A stretch of DNA of 64,000 nucleotides, taken from assembly GCF_042679605.1 (NCBI RefSeq), contig NZ_JBHTMU010000005.1, forward strand, positions 1 through 64,000, written 5' to 3'. Made by a program: the position numbers and the translations under genes. Below are positions 34,376 to 43,847 of this stretch, in pieces (the first letter of the stretch is position 1; each line of letters opens with the position of its first letter). The notes beneath the pieces are model-generated. The model did no database searches. It had not been told where the DNA came from and worked only from the letters and a program-made list of their open reading frames with translations. The DNA is from Litorisediminicola beolgyonensis. Lineage in GTDB: Bacteria > Pseudomonadota > Alphaproteobacteria > Rhodobacterales > Rhodobacteraceae.

Positions 34376-36544
34376 TCAGTTGCCGAAAATGTCCCGCAGA
34401 AGCTGATCGACGAAGCCCGCGACCGGATCGCGCTGCTGCTGGCGCCGTTGCGGCTGTTGCTGCTGGCGCTGGACGGGTTGCGGCGCAGGTTCGGCCACCG
34501 GCCGGTCCGGCACGATCATCGGCAGGGGTCTCGGCGGCAGGCCCTGGTGGGCGCGGACCATCGCTTCGTGCCAGATCTCGGCTGGAAGACCGCCGCCGGT
34601 GACGCCGCTCAAGGGCGTGTTGTCGTCATAGCCCATCCAGACCCCGGCGACGTAATCGGCGGTGAAGCCAACGAACCAGGCATCGCGCTGCTCGTTCGAG
34701 GTGCCGGTCTTGCCCGCGGCCTCGCGGTCCGGCAGGCGGGCGCGGGTGCCGGTGCCTTCCGAGACGACCTTTTCTAGCATGAAGACCAGCTCGCGGGCGG
34801 CGTCTTCGCGGATCACCCGCTCGCCGACACCGCCGCGACGGCCGATCAGCGGCTCGTCATCGCCCTTGATGGTCAGGTTGTCGACGCCGTAGGGCGCGAC
34901 CGAGCTGCCGCCGTTCAGGATGCCCGCAAATGCGCCGGTCATCTCGAGAAGCGAGGCCTCGGAGACGCCGAGGGCCAGCGAGGGCGTGTCCACCAGCGTC
35001 GAGTCGATGCCGAAATCCGTGGCGACGCGCGCCACGAGGTCGCGGCCCACCTGCTCGGAGATCTTGATCGCGGGGATGTTGAGCGATCGCTTCAGCGCGT
35101 CGATCAGCGTGACCCGGCCCGAGAAATTGCGGGTGTAGTTCTTGGGGCACCACTCGCCGGAGCCGGGGATGTTCATGCAGAACGGCTCGTCGACGACGGT
35201 GTCATAGGGCGAATAGCCGAGCTCCAGCGCGGTCGCGTAGATGAAGGGCTTGAAGGCCGAGCCGGTCTGGCGGCGCGCCTGGGTGGCGCGGTTGAAGACG
35301 CCCGAGACGCCGGTCTTGCGGCCCCCGACCATCGCCCGGACCGCGCCATCGGCGGACATGATCACGATCGCGGCCTGCGCTTTGGAGCCCGCCTTGACCT
35401 TGGTGTTGAAGATCTCCTGCATGGCGCCTTCGGCGGCACGTTGCAGGCGCGGATCGAGCGTCGTGCGGATCGACACGTCCTGGCGCGAGCCGATATCGGC
35501 GAAGGGCGGTAGCGTATCCATCACCCAATCGGCGAAATATCCGCCGGTACGCCGTTCGGCGGCCTCGGAGAGGGTGGCGGGCTGGGCCCGCGCCGTTGCC
35601 GCCTGCGTGTCGGTCAGAAAGCCCTGTTCCTCCATCAGGCGCAGGACGGTGGCGGCGCGCGCATGGCTGCGGTCGAGATCGTTGGTCGGTGCAAGGGACG
35701 AGGGCGCGGTCAGAAGGCCCGCGATGATCGCCGCCTCGGATGGGTTCAGGGCCGAGGCCGGTTTGGCGAAATAGCGCTGGGCGGCCGCCTCGGCCCCGAA
35801 GGCGCCGGCGCCCATGTAGGCCCGGTTGAGATAGATCGAGAGGATCTCGTCCTTGGAGTATTTGAGCTCCATCGCGAGCGCGTAGATCGCTTCCTTGGCC
35901 TTGCGCGACAGGCTCGAGCGGCGGCAGTCCGAGATATACGCGGCTTCTGTGTCCCAGACCTCGGGGTCATACTCGACGCCGAGGCAGAGAAGCTTGGCGG
36001 TCTGCTGGGTGATTGTGGAGCCGCCGTGACCCGAGAGCGGACCGCGCCCTTCGCGCAGGTTGATCCGGACGGCCGAGGCGATGCCTCGGGGGCTCAGGCC
36101 GAAATGGGAATAGAAGCGCTTGTCCTCGGTCGCGAGCACCGCGTTCTTGAGGTAGGGGCTGACGCTGTCCGCAGTGACCGCGCCACCGAACTGGTCGCCG
36201 CGCCAGGCGAAGACGCGTCCGTCGCGGTCATAGAGCGTCACCGAGCCCTGCGCGCGGCCGTCGGTCAGCTTGGCGTAATCCGGAAGCGTGACGTAGACGC
36301 CCCCCACCAGCACGGCGAGCACGAGCGCGGCCACGAGGGCGAGGCGCGAGGTGACGACCCAGATCAGCCGCCAGAAGCTGCTCCACACCCACAGGATCAC
36401 CCGGGCCAGCGGGTTTCGCGCGGTCTTCGAGGATCTCTTGCGGGGTGTCTTCTTGGTCGCGCTCTTGCGCGCTGCGGCGGGTTTGCGACCTGACGTTCGC
36501 CGATCGGCAACAAGACGGCCCTTGCCGCTGCCTTTTTCACTCAT
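34376..36544 (-). CDS. Class A penicillin-binding protein (PBP1A-like)
   Basis: 722-residue bifunctional peptidoglycan synthase. A Lys/Arg-rich cytosolic tail (1-45), one membrane helix (about 62-85), a GT51 glycosyltransferase domain (ATEDKRFYSHFG with catalytic Glu, then GGSTITQQTAKL) and a transpeptidase domain (TGSAFKPF catalytic Ser, SLN, KTGT) appear in order. The C-terminus is a Gln/Arg/Pro-rich tail ending QLLRDIFGN. All catalytic motifs are present. The low-complexity tail is unusual but seen in relatives. Confidence 0.95.
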   Translation of the reverse strand: MSEKGSGKGRLVADRRTSGRKPAAARKSATKKTPRKRSSKTARNPLARVILWVWSSFWRLIWVVTSRLALVAALVLAVLVGGVYVTLPDYAKLTDGRAQGSVTLYDRDGRVFAWRGDQFGGAVTADSVSPYLKNAVLATEDKRFYSHFGLSPRGIASAVRINLREGRGPLSGHGGSTITQQTAKLLCLGVEYDPEVWDTEAAYISDCRRSSLSRKAKEAIYALAMELKYSKDEILSIYLNRAYMGAGAFGAEAAAQRYFAKPASALNPSEAAIIAGLLTAPSSLAPTNDLDRSHARAATVLRLMEEQGFLTDTQAATARAQPATLSEAAERRTGGYFADWVMDTLPPFADIGSRQDVSIRTTLDPRLQRAAEGAMQEIFNTKVKAGSKAQAAIVIMSADGAVRAMVGGRKTGVSGVFNRATQARRQTGSAFKPFIYATALELGYSPYDTVVDEPFCMNIPGSGEWCPKNYTRNFSGRVTLIDALKRSLNIPAIKISEQVGRDLVARVATDFGIDSTLVDTPSLALGVSEASLLEMTGAFAGILNGGSSVAPYGVDNLTIKGDDEPLIGRRGGVGERVIREDAARELVFMLEKVVSEGTGTRARLPDREAAGKTGTSNEQRDAWFVGFTADYVAGVWMGYDDNTPLSGVTGGGLPAEIWHEAMVRAHQGLPPRPLPMIVPDRPVAEPAPQPVQRQQQQPQRRQQQRDPVAGFVDQLLRDIFGN

Positions 36545-36798
36545 GTGGACCTGCCCGAGGGATGTTTGCGGTCAAGATAATGCCTGCGCGCCGGGATGTG
36601 GACCGGTCTGGTGTGAAATGCACGGGTTTTTATTTTGCACTCTTTTTGGGCGATATCGAATAGTCGCCTAAAAACTATGCAAACACCCTGGTCCGAAAGT
36701 ATCGTTTCGGCCCCGTCGCCTTCCAAAACGGCTGCCTCTTCCTGTTTCTGCGGGTGTCACATGCTGGCACTGGCTGGCTCGAACTGAAAGGGATCAAG
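36545..36798 (+). promoter_or_regulatory. Upstream region of glnK-amtB
   Basis: A 254-base AT-richer gap between the divergent PBP and glnK genes. It contains an imperfect direct repeat of tgcac (around 36619 and 36635) and the inverted repeat CCGAAA-GTATCG-TTTCGG (36693-36710). NtrC-regulated promoters usually precede glnK-amtB. A sigma-54-like TGGCAC at 36774 has the wrong spacing to its -12 element, so no promoter is assigned with confidence. Confidence 0.45.
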
Positions 36799-37137
36799 GT
36801 GAAACTGATCATTGCGACGATCAAGCCGTTCAAGCTGGAGGAGGTCCGCGAAGCTCTGACCTCCATCGGCGTGCGCGGCATGATGGTGACGGAAATCAAG
36901 GGCTTCGGCTCGCAGTCCGGACATACCGAAATCTATCGCGGCGCTGAATACGCGGTGAATTTCGTGCCCAAGATCAAGCTTGAGATCGTGACCGCGGCGG
37001 CGATGGCCGATCAGGTCGTCGAGACGATCACCAAGACCGCGCAGACCGGAAAGATCGGCGACGGCAAGATCTTCGTGCTCGACGTGGAATCCGCGGTGCG
37101 GGTGCGCACCGGCGAGACGGACGCGGACGCGCTCTGA
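36799..37137 (+). CDS. glnK: Nitrogen regulatory protein PII (GlnK)
   Basis: A trimeric 2-oxoglutarate/ATP sensor. GTG at 36799 gives the canonical 112-residue protein beginning VKLIIATIKPFKLEEVREAL, with aaaggg upstream. The T-loop GHTEIYRGAEYAVNF carries Tyr51, the site of uridylylation. It sits 38 bases before amtB, the classic GlnK-AmtB pair in which GlnK docks to and closes the channel under nitrogen excess. An upstream in-frame ATG adds a non-family extension and is rejected. Confidence 0.97.
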   Translation: MKLIIATIKPFKLEEVREALTSIGVRGMMVTEIKGFGSQSGHTEIYRGAEYAVNFVPKIKLEIVTAAAMADQVVETITKTAQTGKIGDGKIFVLDVESAVRVRTGETDADAL

Positions 37138-37175
37138 CCCCAAGGGCAACTGGCAAACGACTTCAAGGGAAACGG

Positions 37176-38504
37176 ATGATGAAACTTCTCAAGACCATCG
37201 CCCCGGCCGTCGCGCTCTCCGCGCTTCCGGTCATGGGCCTGGCGCAAGAGGCCGAAGCGGCGGCCGCGCCTGACATCAACCCCTATATCTTCACGACGCT
37301 GCTGTTCCTGATCGGCGGCTTCCTCGTGTTCTGGATGGCGGCGGGCTTTGCGATGCTCGAGGCCGGCCTGGTGCGCTCGAAGAACGTGACGATGCAGCTG
37401 ACCAAGAACATCGCGCTCTTCTCGCTCGCGGCGATCATGTACTGGCTCGTGGGCTTCAACCTGATGTACCCGGGCGATGGCTGGACCATCGCGGGCTATG
37501 TCGGCACGCTCTTCGCGCCGACCTCGCTAGAGCCCGTCGGTCTTGATGCCGCCGATGCCGCGCTCGACTACGCGTCGGTCGGGTCGGACTTCTTCTTCCA
37601 GCTGATGTTCTGCGCGACCACCGCGTCGATCGTCTCCGGCACCCTCGCCGAGCGCATCAAGCTCTGGCCCTTCCTGATCTTCGTGATCGTCCTGACCGGC
37701 TTCATCTACCCGATCGAAGCGTCCTGGCAGTGGGGCGGCGGCTGGCTGTCGGAAATGGGCTTCTCGGACTTCGCGGGCTCGACCCTCGTGCACGCAGCGG
37801 GCGGCTTCGCGGCGCTTGCAGGCGCCCTGATCCTCGGACCGCGGATCGGCAAGTACAAGGACGGCCGCACCATTCCGATGCCCGGCTCGAACCTTGCGCT
37901 CGCAACCCTCGGCACGTTCATCCTGTGGCTCGGCTGGTTCGGCTTCAACGGCGGCTCGCAGCTTGCGATGGGCACCGTGGGTGACGTCACCGACGTGTCG
38001 CGCATCTTCGCCAACACCAACATGGCGGCAGCCTCGGGTGCCGTGGCGGCGCTGATCCTGACCCAGGTGATGTACAAGAAGCCCGACCTCACGATGATCC
38101 TGAACGGCGCCCTCGCGGGTCTCGTCTCGATCACCGCGGGCCCGCTCGATCCGTCGCTCTTCGGCGCGCTCTGGATCGGTGCCATCGGCGGCGTGATCGT
38201 GGTCTTCACCGTCCCGATGCTCGACAAGATGAAGATCGACGACGTCGTCGGCGCGATCCCGGTCCACCTGCTTGCAGGCATCTGGGGCACCATCGCGGTT
38301 CCGTTCTACACCGAGGGAACCAGCTTTGTGACCCAGATCATCGGTGTGGTCGCGATCGGCGCCTTCGTCTTCGTGGTCTCCTCGGTGATCTGGTTCATCC
38401 TCAAAGCCACCATGGGCATCCGCGTCAGCGAGGAAGACGAGATCAACGGTCTCGACATGGCCGAGCTGGGGATGGAGGCCTATCCCGAATTTTCCAAGGG
38501 CTGA
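37176..38504 (+). CDS. amtB: Ammonium transporter AmtB
   Basis: A 442-residue channel with a signal-like N-terminus and 11 predicted helices. It has the Amt signature (DFAGSTLVHAAGGFAALAGA) with the first twin-His, the second His in IPVHLLAGIWG, and FQLMFCATTASIVSGTLAERIK. It moves ammonium across the inner membrane and is gated by GlnK. It is followed by a strong rho-independent terminator. Confidence 0.97.
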   Translation: MMKLLKTIAPAVALSALPVMGLAQEAEAAAAPDINPYIFTTLLFLIGGFLVFWMAAGFAMLEAGLVRSKNVTMQLTKNIALFSLAAIMYWLVGFNLMYPGDGWTIAGYVGTLFAPTSLEPVGLDAADAALDYASVGSDFFFQLMFCATTASIVSGTLAERIKLWPFLIFVIVLTGFIYPIEASWQWGGGWLSEMGFSDFAGSTLVHAAGGFAALAGALILGPRIGKYKDGRTIPMPGSNLALATLGTFILWLGWFGFNGGSQLAMGTVGDVTDVSRIFANTNMAAASGAVAALILTQVMYKKPDLTMILNGALAGLVSITAGPLDPSLFGALWIGAIGGVIVVFTVPMLDKMKIDDVVGAIPVHLLAGIWGTIAVPFYTEGTSFVTQIIGVVAIGAFVFVVSSVIWFILKATMGIRVSEEDEINGLDMAELGMEAYPEFSKG

Positions 38505-38534
38505 TCTCTCCTTCCAATCAGCCATGGATGCACT

Positions 38535-38569
38535 GCCCGGGCGGCTCGACCGCCCGGGCTTTTTCTTTT
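38535..38569 (+). terminator. Rho-independent terminator of glnK-amtB
   Basis: GCCCGGGCGG and CCGCCCGGGC form a 10-bp stem with a CTCGA loop, followed directly by TTTTTTCTTTT. This is the strongest terminator in the window. Confidence 0.92.
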
Positions 38570-38700
38570 GCGGCTCCGGCGTTCGGAGGATCGGCCAGGC
38601 TCGGGAATAAGGCGCGCGACAAAGGGTTGCGGGTCCTGCGGGCTTGCGGTTTTGTCGCGGGGGCGTCCATTGGGGCGCAACGAGCTGCCCCGGAGAGACC

Positions 38701-39624
38701 ATGACCGCCCTCATCACCCATGCCGATTGCCTGCACCATGTCACTCCGGACGGGCATCCCGAACGAGTCGCGCGGCTGGAGCATCTCCTGCACGCGCTCG
38801 AGGGCCTCGACCTGGCCCGCGTCACCGCGCCCCTCGCGACCGAGGAGGACCTGCTGCGCTGTCACCCTCAGGACCATATCGACGCGATCCGCGACGGGGT
38901 TCCGGCCCGCGGTTTCGCGCAGGTCGACGGCGACACCTGGCTGTCGCCGGGATCATGGGACGCGGCCTTGCGCGCGGTCGGGGCGGCGCTGCGGGCGGTC
39001 GACATGGTGGTCGCGGGGGAGGCGGCGAACGCGTTCTGCGCCACCCGCCCGCCGGGGCACCATGCCGAGACGCAGACCGCGATGGGCTTCTGCCTCTTCG
39101 GCACCGCCGCCATCGCCGCGAAGCACGCGCTCGATCATCACGGGCTCGAGCGCGTCGCCGTCTGCGATTTCGACGTGCATCACGGCAACGGCACGCAGGA
39201 TCTCCTTTGGAACGAGCCGCGCGCGCTGACGATCACCAGCCACCAGTCGCCGCTCTGGCCCGGGACCGGCGCGGCCTCGGAGCGCGGGGCGCATGACAAT
39301 GTCATCAACCTGCCGCTGCCGCCGCGGTCGGGCGGTGCGGAAATGAAGAAGGCCTGGTCCGAGCTTGCCTTCCCGCGGCTGAGCACCTTCGAGCCGAAGC
39401 TGATCATCATCTCGGCAGGCTTCGACGCCCATCAGGACGATCCGCTCGCCATGCTGGAATGGACGGTCGACGATTTCCGCTGGATCACCCGCGAGCTCTG
39501 CGCCATTGCCAGCACGGTCTGCGGCGGGCGCGTGGTCTCGACACTCGAGGGCGGCTATGATCTGGAAGCGCTCAGCGCCGCGGCGCGGGCGCATGTGGAA
39601 GGATTGATGGAGGCAGCCGGATGA
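38701..39624 (+). CDS. Histone deacetylase-family (class II HDAC-like) amidohydrolase
   Basis: A 307-residue arginase/deacetylase-fold protein: RPPGHHAE (catalytic His pair), DFDVHHGNGTQ (zinc Asp and His) and SAGFDAHQDDP (second zinc Asp). In bacteria such enzymes act on acetylated polyamines, acetoin-type or other small amides. Its ATG at 38701 starts right after cggagagacc, and its stop overlaps xseB as ATGA. The order HDAC-xseB-ispA-dxs is common in this family of organisms. Confidence 0.92.
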   Translation: MTALITHADCLHHVTPDGHPERVARLEHLLHALEGLDLARVTAPLATEEDLLRCHPQDHIDAIRDGVPARGFAQVDGDTWLSPGSWDAALRAVGAALRAVDMVVAGEAANAFCATRPPGHHAETQTAMGFCLFGTAAIAAKHALDHHGLERVAVCDFDVHHGNGTQDLLWNEPRALTITSHQSPLWPGTGAASERGAHDNVINLPLPPRSGGAEMKKAWSELAFPRLSTFEPKLIIISAGFDAHQDDPLAMLEWTVDDFRWITRELCAIASTVCGGRVVSTLEGGYDLEALSAAARAHVEGLMEAAG

Positions 39625-39866
39625 GCGACGAAACTCCGGTCGAAGAGATGAGCTTCGAAGAGGCGATGAAGGCGCTCGAGCAGGTCGTGGGCCAGCTTGA
39701 ACGCGGCGACGTGCCCTTGGAGCAGTCCATCGCGCTCTATGAACGCGGCGCCAAGCTCAAGGCCCATTGCGAGAGGAAGCTCAAGGACGCCGAGGAGAAG
39801 GTCGCGGCGATCACCCTCGATGCCAACGGCGCGCCCAAGGGCACGACGCCGGTCGAGGGCCTGTGA
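39621..39866 (+). CDS. xseB: Exodeoxyribonuclease VII small subunit
   Basis: An 81-residue helical protein with SFEEAMKALEQVVGQLERGDVPLEQSIALYERG, the family core. It partners XseA to form exonuclease VII. It overlaps both neighbours (ATGA with the HDAC-like gene, GTGA with ispA), linking it to isoprenoid genes as in many proteobacteria. Confidence 0.96.
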   Translation: MSDETPVEEMSFEEAMKALEQVVGQLERGDVPLEQSIALYERGAKLKAHCERKLKDAEEKVAAITLDANGAPKGTTPVEGL

Positions 39867-40729
39867 ATTTCGAAACGGCGCTGGCCTCGCGCGCAGCCGA
39901 GATCGGGGGCTTTCTCTCGGAACGGCTGGCCGACCTGCCGGAGGGACCGGTCACCGAGGCGATGCGCTACTCGCTCGACGGGGGCAAGCGCCTGCGCGGC
40001 TTCCTCGTGATCGAAAGCGCCGCGATCTTCGGGATCCCGTCGGCGCATGCGATGCCCGCCGCCGGAGCCATCGAGGCGCTGCATGCTTACAGCCTCGTCC
40101 ATGACGATCTGCCGGCGATGGATGATGACGACACCCGGCGCGGCAAGCCGACCGTTCACGTGAAGTGGGACGAGGCGACAGCGATCCTCACGGGCGATGC
40201 GCTCCAGAGCCTGGCCTTCGAGCTCGTCGCCCAAGGCGATCTTCCGGCGGCCCGCAAGCTCGACCTCTCGCACTCGCTGGCGCTGCGGGCGGGCGCGCGC
40301 GGCATGGTGCGCGGGCAGGCGCTCGATATCGCCGCCGAGAGCGCGGGACAGGCGCTGGACCAGGCGGCCATCGAGGAGCTGCAGGCCTGCAAGACCGGCG
40401 CGCTGATCGTCTGGTCCTGCGCAGCGGGGCCGCTGATGGCCGGAGAGGATACCCAGCCGCTCTGCCGCTACGCCGACGCGCTCGGCCTCGCGTTTCAGAT
40501 CGCCGACGACATTCTCGATATCGAGGGCGATGCGGCGACCGTTGGCAAGGCGGTGGGCAAGGATGCCGACCGTGGCAAAGCGACCTTCGTTTCGCTTCTG
40601 GGCCTCGACGGGGCCAAGCGCCGCGCGCGAACCCTTGTGGACGACGCCTGCGACGCCCTATCTCCCTTCGGAGCGGCGGCCGAGCCCTTGCGCGGCGCCG
40701 CGCGTTTTGTCGTCTCGCGGCAGAGCTGA
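39863..40729 (+). CDS. ispA: Farnesyl diphosphate synthase (geranyltranstransferase)
   Basis: A 288-residue prenyl synthase. Both Asp-rich motifs are present: the first as HDDLPAMDDDDTRRGK and the second as QIADDILD. It condenses IPP with DMAPP/GPP for quinone, carotenoid and bacteriochlorophyll side chains. The GTG start at 39863 overlaps the xseB stop (GTGA) and gives the family N-terminus; there is no better ATG. Confidence 0.95.
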   Translation: MNFETALASRAAEIGGFLSERLADLPEGPVTEAMRYSLDGGKRLRGFLVIESAAIFGIPSAHAMPAAGAIEALHAYSLVHDDLPAMDDDDTRRGKPTVHVKWDEATAILTGDALQSLAFELVAQGDLPAARKLDLSHSLALRAGARGMVRGQALDIAAESAGQALDQAAIEELQACKTGALIVWSCAAGPLMAGEDTQPLCRYADALGLAFQIADDILDIEGDAATVGKAVGKDADRGKATFVSLLGLDGAKRRARTLVDDACDALSPFGAAAEPLRGAARFVVSRQS

Positions 40730-40763
40730 TCTTGCGTTAATCGGCCCCTCGAAAGGAGCCATC

Positions 40764-42689
40764 ATGTCCGACCGACCCGACACCCCCTTGCTCGACCGCG
40801 TTCGCACGCCCGCCGATCTCAAGGGCTTTTCGGATGCCGAACTGCATCAGGTGGCCGACGAGCTGCGCGCCGAGACCATCTCGGCGGTCTCCGAGACGGG
40901 CGGGCATCTTGGCGCGGGCCTGGGCGTGGTGGAGCTGACCGTCGCGCTGCACGCGGTCTGTGACGCGCCGCGCGACAAGATCATCTGGGACGTGAGCCAC
41001 CAGTGCTATCCGCACAAGATTCTCACCGGCCGCCGCGACCGCATCCGGACGCTCCGGCAGAAGGACGGACTCTCTGGCTTCACCAAGCGTTCCGAAAGCC
41101 CCTACGATCCCTTCGGCGCGGCGCATAGCTCGACCTCGATCTCGGCGGCGCTGGGCTTTGCCGTGGCGCGCGATCTGGGCGGCGCCTGCGAGACCGGGCA
41201 TGGCGATGCCATCGCGGTGATCGGCGACGGCGCGATGTCGGCGGGCATGGCCTACGAGGCGATGAACAATGCGGGCCACCTTAAGAAGCGGCTGATCGTG
41301 ATCCTGAACGACAACGAGATGTCGATCGCGCCACCCGTCGGCGCGCTGTCCTCCTACCTCTCGCGCCTTTATGCCGAGGCGCCGTTCCAGGATCTCAAGG
41401 CCGCCGCCAAGGGCGCGGTCAGCTTCCTGCCCGAGCCGTTCCGCGAGGGCGCCAAGCGCGCCAAGGACCTGCTCAAGGGCATGGCGGTGGGCGGCACGCT
41501 GTTCGAGGCGCTGGGGTTCTCATATCTCGGGCCCATCGACGGGCACGATCTCGACAGTCTTCTGCCGGTCCTCCGCACCGTCAAGGCACGGGCGACGGGG
41601 CCGATCCTCATCCATGTGCTGACCAAGAAGGGCAAGGGATACCGGCCCGCCGAAGAGCGCGCCGACCGCGGCCATGCCACCGCGAAGTTCGACGTGGTCT
41701 CGGGGACGCAGGTCAAGGCCAAGTCGAACGCGCCATCCTACACCAAGATCTTCGGCGAGACCCTCGTCGATCTGGCCGAGGCCGACAGCCGCATCTGCGC
41801 GGTGACCGCGGCGATGCCGGACGGGACGGGTCTGAACCTGATGGCCGAGCGGTTCCCGTCGCGGGTCTTCGACGTGGGCATCGCCGAGCAGCATGGCGTG
41901 ACCTTCGCCGCGGGACTCGCGGCCGGCGGGATGCGGCCCTTCTGCGCGATGTATTCGACCTTCTTGCAGCGCGGTTACGACCAGGTGGTGCATGACGTGG
42001 CGATCCAGCGGCTGCCGGTGCGCTTCGCCATCGACCGTGCCGGTCTCGTGGGCGCCGATGGCGCGACCCATGCGGGGAGTTTCGATATCGGCTACATGGC
42101 GAGCCTGCCGGGCGTGGTGGTGATGGCCGCCGCCGACGAGGCCGAGCTGCGCCACATGGTGGCGACCGCCGCCGCCCATGACGACGGCCCCATCGCGTTC
42201 CGCTACCCGCGCGGCGAGGGCGTCGGCGTCGAGATGCCCGAGCACGGAACGCCGCTGGAGATCGGTCGCGGCCGGGTGGTGCGCGAGGGCGGTCGTGTGG
42301 CGCTCCTGTCCTTCGGAACACGGCTTGCGGAAGCGCTGACCGCGGCAGAGGCGCTGGCGGCGCGGGGGATCGAGGCGACGGTGGCAGATGCGAGGTTCGC
42401 AAAGCCGCTCGACCGGGACCTGATCCTCAGGCTCGCGCGCGAGCACGAGGCGCTGATCACGCTGGAAGAAGGGGCGATCGGCGGGTTCGGAAGCCATGTC
42501 GCGCAGCTCCTGGCGGAGGAGGGCGTGTTCGATACCGGTCTGAAATTCCGCTCCATGGTTCTGCCGGACAGCTTCATCGACCAGGCGAGCCCGAGCGACA
42601 TGTATGCGGTCGCGGGCCTCAACAGCGCGGAGATCGAGGCCAAGGTGCTGGCCACGCTGGGCGTCGCGCAGGTCAGTCGTCGGGCGTGA
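40764..42689 (+). CDS. dxs: 1-deoxy-D-xylulose-5-phosphate synthase
   Basis: A 641-residue thiamine-diphosphate enzyme, first step of the MEP isoprenoid pathway (pyruvate plus glyceraldehyde-3-phosphate). It shows GHLGAGLGVVELTVALH, the TPP motif GDGAMSAGMAYEAMNN, the DRAG motif (DRAGLVGADGATHAG) and DVGIAEQHGVTFAAG. The aaaggag site (40752-40758) supports ATG 40764. It is next to ispA, so precursor and prenyl synthesis are co-located. Confidence 0.97.
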   Translation: MSDRPDTPLLDRVRTPADLKGFSDAELHQVADELRAETISAVSETGGHLGAGLGVVELTVALHAVCDAPRDKIIWDVSHQCYPHKILTGRRDRIRTLRQKDGLSGFTKRSESPYDPFGAAHSSTSISAALGFAVARDLGGACETGHGDAIAVIGDGAMSAGMAYEAMNNAGHLKKRLIVILNDNEMSIAPPVGALSSYLSRLYAEAPFQDLKAAAKGAVSFLPEPFREGAKRAKDLLKGMAVGGTLFEALGFSYLGPIDGHDLDSLLPVLRTVKARATGPILIHVLTKKGKGYRPAEERADRGHATAKFDVVSGTQVKAKSNAPSYTKIFGETLVDLAEADSRICAVTAAMPDGTGLNLMAERFPSRVFDVGIAEQHGVTFAAGLAAGGMRPFCAMYSTFLQRGYDQVVHDVAIQRLPVRFAIDRAGLVGADGATHAGSFDIGYMASLPGVVVMAAADEAELRHMVATAAAHDDGPIAFRYPRGEGVGVEMPEHGTPLEIGRGRVVREGGRVALLSFGTRLAEALTAAEALAARGIEATVADARFAKPLDRDLILRLAREHEALITLEEGAIGGFGSHVAQLLAEEGVFDTGLKFRSMVLPDSFIDQASPSDMYAVAGLNSAEIEAKVLATLGVAQVSRRA

Positions 42690-42700
42690 TCCGATGGTCC

Positions 42701-42800
42701 GGGCAGCAAGCTGCCCCGGGCATGTCTGGCCCGCTGATCGTCCCGATCATCGGGCGGGCGAGAGGCGCTGCCTCTCGCGCTCTCCGGGATATTTATCCGA
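42701..42800. repeat. Cluster of intergenic inverted repeats after dxs
   Basis: The dxs/epimerase convergent junction carries GGGCAG-CAAG-CTGCCC (42701-42716) and a perfect GCGAGAGGC-GCT-GCCTCTCGC (42758-42778). These are followed by the string ctccgggatatttatcc and agatgaag. I recall similar gggatattt...cagatgaag strings recurring between genes of Rhodobacteraceae, which would make this a genomic repeat; that is memory, not a search. The repeat supplies the last codons and stop of the epimerase gene. Confidence 0.6.
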
Positions 42801-43683
42801 CAGATGAAGCCGGCGCGGTCCGCTCTTCCTCGTCGAGGAGGGACGCGAGACCGCTGCGGTAATCGGGATAGAGCAGGGTGACGCCCAGCTCGTCCTTGAT
42901 GCGGTCGTTGCGCACCCGCTTGCTGTCGCCGTAGAAGCTGCGCGCCATCGGCGACATCTCGGCCTCTTCGAACGGGACCTCGGGCGGACGGGGCACGCCG
43001 AGAAGATCGGCGGCATGCGCGAGCACGTCCTGCGGGGGAGCGGGATCGTCGTCGCAGAGATTGTAGACCCGGCCGGGATCCGGCTGCCGGATCGAGGCCT
43101 CCACGATCTGGGCGATGTCTTCCACATGGATGCGCGAGAAGACCTGGTTCTTCTTGATGATCCGCCGCGCGGTGCCCGCGCGGACCTTGGCGAAGGGGCC
43201 GCGGCCCGGGCCGTAAATGCCGGCCAGCCGGAAGACATGCACGGGCAGGTCCGGGATCGCGAGCCAGGCGGCCTCGGCCTCGACGCGCAGGCGTCCGCGC
43301 TCGGAGCCGGGATCGGCAGGCGTGTCCTCGTCGACCCAGCCGCCGTCATGGTCGCCATAGACGCCGGTGGTCGAGAGATAGCCCATCCAGCGGATCCGCG
43401 ACGCCCGTGCGGCGATCTCGTCACCGATAACCGCCAGCGCCGGGTCGCCCTCGTCCCCGGGCGCGGCGGACATGAGTAGGTAATCAGCGCGGTCGAGCGC
43501 CTCGAGAAGCGCGGATCTCTCCCAGAGCACCGGGGTGATGCCCGTCGCCGACAGAGCCTCGGCCTTGTCGGGAGAGCGGGTTGTGCCGAGGATCGTCCAG
43601 CCTTGCGGCAGGAGCCGCCGGGCGAGGGCGCGCGCCGAATATCCGTGGCCGAGGGAGAGGAGGGTGCCGGGAGAGGTGGTCAT
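42793..43683 (-). CDS. NAD-dependent epimerase/dehydratase family protein (YeeZ-like)
   Basis: A 296-residue extended-SDR protein. The N-terminal nucleotide-binding glycine motif is LSLGHGYSARALA, and a later YLSTTGVYGDHDGGWVDED contains the Ser/Thr and Tyr region, with an R..IYGPGRGP substrate loop. The reaction is unknown. The start MTTSPGTLL at 43683 is chosen; longer upstream codons do not fit. The C-terminus (SSVG) is encoded within an intergenic repeat. Confidence 0.85.
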   Translation of the reverse strand: MTTSPGTLLSLGHGYSARALARRLLPQGWTILGTTRSPDKAEALSATGITPVLWERSALLEALDRADYLLMSAAPGDEGDPALAVIGDEIAARASRIRWMGYLSTTGVYGDHDGGWVDEDTPADPGSERGRLRVEAEAAWLAIPDLPVHVFRLAGIYGPGRGPFAKVRAGTARRIIKKNQVFSRIHVEDIAQIVEASIRQPDPGRVYNLCDDDPAPPQDVLAHAADLLGVPRPPEVPFEEAEMSPMARSFYGDSKRVRNDRIKDELGVTLLYPDYRSGLASLLDEEERTAPASSVG

Positions 43684-43847
43684 GGGGCCAAGTTGTCCTC
43701 GGGAGCGGGGCTTTGCAAGAGCGCGGCGCACCGCCGAGCGATGCGCGGGGAGTTGCCTATGCGCGCGGGAGCGACCGGTTTTGACGCGCGCGCCGGGGAG
43801 AGAAAGGGTGTAGGCCATCGGGCATCGAAACATCGTGAGTCCGCGTC

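Noticed and set aside
36770..36790. Sigma-54 promoter (TGGCAC) before glnK
   Set aside because: The following element falls one base off the required GG-N10-GC spacing and lies almost at the start codon.
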